Shown here one piece after another: positions 7,140-10,561 of a stretch of 10,561 nucleotides of DNA (position 1 is the first letter of the stretch; every line of letters starts with the position of its first letter). Position numbers and translations under genes: made by a program. The notes below the pieces were generated by a model. That model was not told the DNA's origin. It did no database searches and saw nothing but the letters and a program-made list of their open reading frames with translations. Origin of the DNA: Planococcaceae bacterium UBA3378 (GTDB lineage Bacteria > Bacillota > Bacilli > Bacillales_A > Planococcaceae); assembly GCA_002359075.1 (NCBI GenBank), contig DEQA01000113.1, positions 1 through 10,561 on the forward strand, in the 5' to 3' direction.

Positions 7140-7445
7140 GCTCTCCCCTTTTGCTTTTATATTAGTGTTGATTTCATAAAAGCTGCATATATTTTAGTGA
7201 ACGCATTTTTTGACATAACATTATTGACATTACAGCCTGTACAATCTTTTATTATATGCCACTAAAATGCTGTGCAGATTAGCCGGTGGAAAGTAAAAAG
7301 GAGAACAATATTTCCAATGGATACGATAAGTTTTAACCGGTAGATTAATGGGTAAAATATTAGGGCAAACTTCCTAGTAATTTATACATTGTTTACAAGG
7401 CTAGAAAAAAATGATTCACTTAAAGAAATCTATTTAGAGGTGATA
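7140..7445. other. Gene-poor intergenic stretch with promoter-like and leader-like fragments
   Basis: No supported gene is present here. Visible pieces: two TTGACA hexamers at 7210-7215 and 7224-7229, with TATTAT at 7250-7255 at a too-long 20-base spacing from the second. A good AAAAAGGAG at about 7295-7303 is flanked by TGGAAA (7287-7292) and TTTCCA (7311-7316), which could pair and place the ribosome site in a loop. An 8-codon frame at 7317-7343 (MDTISFNR) sits 13 bases from that site. This may be a long 5' leader of the Yip1 gene or the remains of a lost small gene. Confidence 0.35.
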
Positions 7446-8051
7446 ATGTTGAATCCGTTTTTAACCGTTTGGATGCATCCAAAGCAAACTGCACGTGATA
7501 TGATCGATAACAAACCATTAGGATTTATCTTTCTATTAATTGCGATCGGTTCATTTGCAGCTTTCGGAGGCGGGTATGTAAACAGCGAACTTGACGAGTC
7601 ATTGTCTGTTTCCATCCTTGTGCTTCTTTCCCTGTTTTTAGGACCTCTCGTAGGGATATTAATTATGTTTATTTACAGTGGAATACTACTCCTTTTCGGA
7701 AGAATGCTTCAAGGAACAGGTTCTTTTTGGGATGTATTTAAGGCAGGTTCTTTAACATATATTCCATCCATTGTAACAGGTTTACTCTATTATATATGGA
7801 TGATATTTTCTCCAGACAGCTATTTTAGCGTGTATGAAACAAGCGCTTTTTCCGTCATTGTACCCCTTCTTAGCTTTGTATTTAGCGTTTGGGGTGTTGT
7901 GATTAATATTGCGGTATTAGCAGAAGCACACCGTTTTTCCAATTGGCGGGCTTTCTTTACCCTCCTCATCCCTTTTATTATCGTCATGATTGTAATCTTT
8001 GCCATCATTGCAATTATCGGTATTGCTTTCTTTAATATTTTTTTAGGATGA
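7446..8051 (+). CDS. Yip1-domain integral membrane protein
   Basis: 201 residues. The ATG at 7446 directly follows TAGAGGTGAT, an almost ideal match to the 16S rRNA tail; an in-frame TTG 19 codons upstream is not needed. The N-terminus NPFLTVWMHPKQTARDMID is the short cytosolic lead-in typical of bacterial Yip1 (PF04893-type) proteins. It is followed by about five or six hydrophobic segments at residues 24-42, 54-85 (two), 101-121, 133-158 and 168-199. Yip1 proteins in eukaryotes act in vesicle trafficking; the role of the bacterial ones is unknown. The gene is alone, with a long leader region and a terminator 30 bases after the stop. No enzymatic motif is visible. Confidence 0.8.
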   Translation: MLNPFLTVWMHPKQTARDMIDNKPLGFIFLLIAIGSFAAFGGGYVNSELDESLSVSILVLLSLFLGPLVGILIMFIYSGILLLFGRMLQGTGSFWDVFKAGSLTYIPSIVTGLLYYIWMIFSPDSYFSVYETSAFSVIVPLLSFVFSVWGVVINIAVLAEAHRFSNWRAFFTLLIPFIIVMIVIFAIIAIIGIAFFNIFLG

Positions 8052-8081
8052 TGCTATTTATCGCCGGACTCGGTGTTTCTA

Positions 8082-8117
8082 AAAAATATCCCAAGAGCTT
8101 TTTCTTGGGATATTTTT
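8082..8117. terminator. Bidirectional terminator after the Yip1-family gene
   Basis: Perfect 15-base arms, AAAAATATCCCAAGA (8082-8096) and TCTTGGGATATTTTT (8103-8117), enclose a 6-base loop. A/T tracts at both ends let it serve the Yip1 gene on plus and the decayed metallo-beta-lactamase-fold gene on minus, whose stop is at 8141-8143. Confidence 0.9.
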
Positions 8118-8140
8118 CCGTTCACGCCGCTTATGAAATA

Positions 8141-8434
8141 TTATAAATCGATACGCATTAAATCATGAGCGATACGTAAAGGTCCTTGATAATTCAGACG
8201 AATTTCATCTACTATTTCATCTAGTAAATGCGGTCCTAAATATTCATTCGGAATATACTGTCCCACCTGTTTTTTTACAATTGGATTCGTCGTTTAAAAA
8301 TTTGTTAAATGAGTGGCTACTAAACTTTTCATATTCGCTTTTTGAGCAATTACTCCTAACTCAATCGGATTTGTATGGAAGTTTTCTAACCGTTATTTAA
8401 ATACGGTTGCTTTCGTTGGATACGTACATTCGTC
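8141..8434 (-). pseudogene. C-terminal remnant of a metallo-beta-lactamase-fold hydrolase gene
   Basis: Reading the minus strand from about 8434 to the TAA at 8141-8143 gives one continuous frame of protein-like sequence broken by two TAA stops, at 8393-8395 and 8294-8296. Pieces in order: DECTYPTKATVFK, stop, RLENFHTNPIELGVIAQKAN, MKSLVATHLTNF, stop, TTNPIVKKQVGQYIPNEYLG, and finally IVDEIRLNYQGP and LRIAHDLMRIDL. The H-T-x-x-E-x-G-x-I-A-x-x-A-x-x-K-x-L-V-x-T-H-L run and the ending with an aspartate before LMRI match the last third of RNase Z/arylsulfatase-type MBL hydrolases. No N-terminal HxHxDH part exists on the other side of the transposon, so the gene is truncated as well as interrupted. 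The frame identity is seen directly; the family is inferred, and a related enzyme family is possible. Confidence 0.65.
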
Positions 8435-8620
8435 AATGACTCCACCCAAATCACAAATTTGGATGGAGCTTGTAACTACCCGGTAGTCTCAACGCTCTTT
8501 TTGCGAACTCCTACCTTTTATCGCCTAACCAAAAGAAAGGCGTGGTGTTACATCGTGGGCATATTGACTAATACCCTATCTACCCAGCTTGCTGGGCAGA
8601 TACTCTCACAAGGTACTCTT
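8435..8620 (-). ncRNA. Putative omega RNA (reRNA) overlapping the tnpB 3' end
   Basis: TnpB proteins use an RNA made from the 3' part of tnpB and the right end, with the guide read from the flanking DNA. Here the minus strand from about 8620 to 8435 has several paired elements. CCCAGC-AA-GCTGGG (8583-8596) lies just inside the tnpB stop codon. CGCCT/AGGCG is at 8522-8526 and 8538-8542. ACTACC-C-GGTAGT is at 8475-8487. The last is the right-end hairpin. The predicted guide would begin just past the end, near 8434, and run into the MBL-fold remnant. Existence and ends are inferred from family knowledge plus these palindromes. Confidence 0.5.
8440..8468 (-). repeat. Right-end subterminal hairpin of the tnpB element
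   Basis: CTCCACCCAAAT (8440-8451) pairs with ATTTGGATGGAG (8457-8468) with one G-T/A-C position and a 5-base loop. It is about 110 bases beyond the tnpB stop, where IS605-type right-end hairpins and the 3' stem of omega RNA lie. Confidence 0.75.
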
Positions 8621-9713
8621 TTCCCTTATGGTAGAGATTCATCGCGCCAATACGATCATCATTGGAACGATATCTGCACTTTTTACAACAGAAACTGCGC
8701 GTCTTTTTGTCACGGTTTGTTTGATCTGTATGATGGCATTTCGGGCACGTTTGAGATGTATATTTCGGGTCTTCTAAGAGAACTTTGGATTCGTTCAGCA
8801 ACGATTTGTAGGTTAAAAAGTCTCTTAATTGCGCGAACGCCCAAGAAACTGACACATAACGATGTTTCCGGCAGACTTTTTCAGTCGCAGCGCGAATATT
8901 TTGTAAGTCTTCCAGCACAAACAAAGTACCTGGGCCGTAATGACGTACGAGTGCCTTCGAGACAGTATGATTGATATCTGTCATCCAACGGTTTTCTCGG
9001 TTTCCAATTGCTTGTAATCTACGTCTAGCCGAAGCGGTGTGTTTTTGTTGCAGCTGCTTTCTCAATAGTTTGTAATGTGCGCGTTTTTGTTTCATATGTT
9101 TCCCGTTAAAGAAAAGGGTTTTTCCATCACTTCCATAAGCAGTAGCAACGAAGTTGATCCCTACATCCACGCCCACAATATTTTTCACAGATTGCTCATG
9201 GAAAAGGTTTCTTTCATCGATTTCTTTCGTCATCGGAATATACAAGAAATATTTTCTCTTTTTTACAACCAATTTCGCTGTGCCAAATGTCCAAGTACCA
9301 TCAAAGAACTGTTCCATCCCTGTCGTCACGTAAGGGACTTTTATACGTCCAGATAGCGTATTGACAGAAAAATGGCCGGGTTTTAAAGAATAATCACGAT
9401 TCCATACTAAATCATACTCGGGTTTTTTAAATACAGCTAACGTGTCCGTAACGCCGTTTGATTTCATCGACTTATATTTTGCGCATACTGTTTTATTCAC
9501 ACTACAGGCCATTTGCGAACGGAGACCAAATTCTTCACGAAGATGTTGATACGTTAATGGATGTAGCTTCGTGTTTACGAAACACTTTTTTGTAAAAGCT
9601 GTGACAGAAGCATAATTCAAGCCTTTTTTTACAGCACGTATCGTATGTAGTAGTTCCTCTTTCCCTTGTTCGTCAGGCAGGATTTTTATCTTCGCTGTAA
9701 TTGTTATTCCCAT
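8580..9713 (-). CDS. tnpB: TnpB, RNA-guided endonuclease of IS200/IS605-type elements
   Basis: 377 residues, full length for the family. The ATG at 9711-9713 follows GAGGTGGTGAG. The N-terminal half (1-170) is the wedge/recognition region. The RuvC nuclease follows: D183 in VGVDVGINFVATA, E268 in FVLEDLQNIR, and D353 in NDDRIGAMNL. A four-cysteine zinc finger, CPKC (323-326) and CCKKC (342-346), is inserted before the last motif, preceded by DPKYTSQ (315-321). All key residues are present and there is no frameshift, so the protein may be active. Known role: TnpB with an omega RNA cuts DNA next to a short transposon-associated motif, which helps retain the element, and it is the ancestor of Cas12. 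It does not itself catalyse transposition, and the Y1 transposase TnpA is absent here. Confidence 0.93.
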   Translation of the reverse strand: MGITITAKIKILPDEQGKEELLHTIRAVKKGLNYASVTAFTKKCFVNTKLHPLTYQHLREEFGLRSQMACSVNKTVCAKYKSMKSNGVTDTLAVFKKPEYDLVWNRDYSLKPGHFSVNTLSGRIKVPYVTTGMEQFFDGTWTFGTAKLVVKKRKYFLYIPMTKEIDERNLFHEQSVKNIVGVDVGINFVATAYGSDGKTLFFNGKHMKQKRAHYKLLRKQLQQKHTASARRRLQAIGNRENRWMTDINHTVSKALVRHYGPGTLFVLEDLQNIRAATEKVCRKHRYVSVSWAFAQLRDFLTYKSLLNESKVLLEDPKYTSQTCPKCHHTDQTNRDKKTRSFCCKKCRYRSNDDRIGAMNLYHKGKEYLVRVSAQQAG

Positions 9714-9781
9714 CTCACCACCTCATTTAGCTAATTACACCAAATAAGAACTTACGTTTGAAAAAAAAACGACCAATTTCT

Positions 9782-9810
9782 CCTCACCTAAATCAAAGAT
9801 TTAGGTGAGG
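9782..9810 (-). repeat. Left-end subterminal hairpin of the tnpB element
   Basis: CCTCACCTAAAT (9782-9793) and ATTTAGGTGAGG (9799-9810) pair perfectly around the loop CAAAG. It is 70 bases upstream of the tnpB start and matches the right-end hairpin in arm and loop size. No T-tract follows on either strand, so it is not a terminator. Confidence 0.75.
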
Positions 9811-9854
9811 TCTCCTTGCTCTAAAATGACGAACTTTCTAAAAAATCTAACATA

Positions 9855-9863
9855 TGGTACAAT
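9855..9863 (+). promoter_or_regulatory. Extended -10 promoter of pepF
   Basis: TGGTACAAT gives an extended -10 (TG-n-TACAAT) with a weak TTTCTA at 9835-9840, 17 bases upstream. A start near 9870 leaves a roughly 30-base leader with the AAGGGGG ribosome site. It lies about 45 bases outside the transposon's left-end hairpin. Confidence 0.55.
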
Positions 9864-9899
9864 TTATTTCGTAAACCGGAAGATGTAAGGGGGATTTAT

Positions 9900-10561
9900 A
9901 TGTCGATATTAAAGCGTCATGAAGTAAAAGTAGAAGAAACTTGGAATTTGGAAGATTTATTTAAAACAGAAGATGCCTTCGAAAATGCAATCGAGGCAGC
10001 AAAAAAAGAGGCAGATGCCATCGAAGCAGCATTCAAGGGGAACATTCAAACAAGTGAATCTGCTGCCGGTGTCATTGCAGCCTATGAAAAGCTATACGAA
10101 AAACTGGTGCCTATTAGTACATATGCCAACCTTGCTCTCAATGTAGATCAAACAAGCAGTGAAGCCCAAATGCGTTCTGCAAAAGTCGGCCAAATTTATA
10201 GTGCAATCGGAGCTAAGCTTTCTTTCATTCAAAGCGAATTATTAGCGCTGGATGAGTCAGTACTGCAGCAGGTAAGCACAGCAGAACCCGGTTATGGGCG
10301 CTATATTAAAAACTTATTAGAACAAAAAGCCCACCAGCTTCATCCGGAAGCCGAAAAAGCGCTTGCTGCATTTAGCACAACATTCAGTGCTCCATACGGG
10401 CTTTACAATACAACTAAATTAGTAGACATGAAGTTTCCTGATTTTGAAGTTAACGGACAGAGCTACCCGCTAAGCTATAATCTATTCGAAGGAGATTGGG
10501 AGCTTGAAAATGACCGCGATATTCGCCGGACTGCCTTTGATGCTTTCTCTTCTAAGTTACG
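9900..10561 (+). CDS. pepF: Oligoendopeptidase F, N-terminal part (gene runs off the right edge)
   Basis: The first 220 codons are visible, from an ATG at 9900 behind AAGGGGGATTTAT. The sequence is the helical N-terminal region of M3B oligopeptidases. It opens with VEETWNLEDLFKTEDAFENA (11-30), the usual PepF beginning, and later has the family's conserved A-x-x-T-F stretch ALAAFSTTFSAPYGLYN and LSYNLFEGDWELENDRDIRR near the cut. The catalytic HEXXH zinc site is not expected until about residue 380-390 and lies outside the window, as PepF is about 600 residues. Known role: a cytosolic metallopeptidase that cuts oligopeptides of roughly 7-17 residues during protein turnover and peptide use. 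It has its own promoter directly beside the tnpB element. Confidence 0.92.
   Translation, partial: MSILKRHEVKVEETWNLEDLFKTEDAFENAIEAAKKEADAIEAAFKGNIQTSESAAGVIAAYEKLYEKLVPISTYANLALNVDQTSSEAQMRSAKVGQIYSAIGAKLSFIQSELLALDESVLQQVSTAEPGYGRYIKNLLEQKAHQLHPEAEKALAAFSTTFSAPYGLYNTTKLVDMKFPDFEVNGQSYPLSYNLFEGDWELENDRDIRRTAFDAFSSKL

Larger units (their letters stand above)
8432..9830 (-). mobile_element. IS200/IS605-superfamily element of the IS1341 type (tnpB only)
   Basis: The element consists of one tnpB gene, a left end with a perfect hairpin (9782-9810) and a right end with a near-perfect hairpin (8440-8468). The two hairpins share arm length (12), loop length (5) and a related sequence (CCTCACCTAAAT versus CTCCACCCAAAT on plus), as expected of ends recognised by one Y1 transposase. 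No tnpA is present, so movement would need a TnpA in trans. Terminal inverted repeats and target duplications are not expected in this family, and I see none. Exact ends are uncertain by about 15 bases: a shared AATGAC occurs just outside both hairpins (8435-8440 and 9825-9830) and may lie near the cleavage sites. Confidence 0.8.

Noticed and set aside
7317..7343. 8-codon frame MDTISFNR as a leader peptide gene
   Set aside because: It is 13 bases from the nearest ribosome site and too short to support; kept only as part of the leader observation.
8459..8974. 171-codon plus-strand open frame opposite tnpB
   Set aside because: It is antisense to the well-supported tnpB and the element right end, has no ribosome site and no recognisable protein motif.
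1..10561. CRISPR arrays, tRNA/rRNA genes, toxin-antitoxin or phage-defence clusters
   Set aside because: No spaced direct repeats, tRNA-like cloverleaf or defence-gene motifs were seen by eye. The only nuclease-guide candidate is the tnpB element.

Overview
The window looks like chromosomal DNA of a low-GC Gram-positive bacterium of the Bacillales. A Planococcaceae relative of Solibacillus or Lysinibacillus is my best guess. The reasons are purine-rich GGAGG-type ribosome sites, frequent GTG starts, compact hairpin-plus-T terminators, a type II pantothenate kinase, a UPF0178/YqxD protein and a DUF4181-like membrane protein. The genus is inferred from gene content and not proved.

Layout. Bases 1-1286 hold two minus-strand genes: a DEDDh 3'-5' exonuclease with a long unassigned C-terminal half, then the start of a type II pantothenate kinase that runs off the left edge. 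Diverging from them, 1509-2342 encodes a squalene/phytoene-synthase-fold protein and ends at a terminator (2345-2378). That terminator lies between it and a tight minus-strand operon (4589 to 2442) of yqxD-like UPF0178, D-serine dehydratase and a small DUF4181-like membrane protein. Diverging again, 4761-6134 encodes an NADP-type glutamate dehydrogenase. The yqxD/gdhA gap contains a perfect 10+3+10 palindrome. Then follow a stand-alone SAICAR synthetase (6406-7092), a gene-poor 350-base stretch, and a Yip1-family membrane protein (7446-8051), each transcription unit closed by a clear terminator.

The accessory part is 8120-9830. It holds a minus-strand TnpB of the IS200/IS605-IS1341 type with an intact RuvC triad and zinc finger, without a TnpA. 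It is bracketed by two matching hairpins (8440-8468 and 9782-9810) that mark the element's right and left ends. The tnpB 3' end and downstream sequence carry several short palindromes, as expected for an omega RNA. Directly outside the right end is the C-terminal remnant of a metallo-beta-lactamase-fold gene with two in-frame stops. Its N-terminal part is missing from the other flank. The last 662 bases are the 5' part of an oligoendopeptidase F gene, whose promoter sits just outside the transposon's left end.

Functionally the conserved part is amino-acid, nitrogen and cofactor housekeeping: D-serine to pyruvate plus ammonia, ammonia to glutamate, CoA, purines and peptide breakdown. The strongest candidate for an unusual system is the solo TnpB with its putative omega RNA. 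Secondary items are the squalene-synthase-like enzyme with an altered second Asp motif and the palindrome before gdhA.
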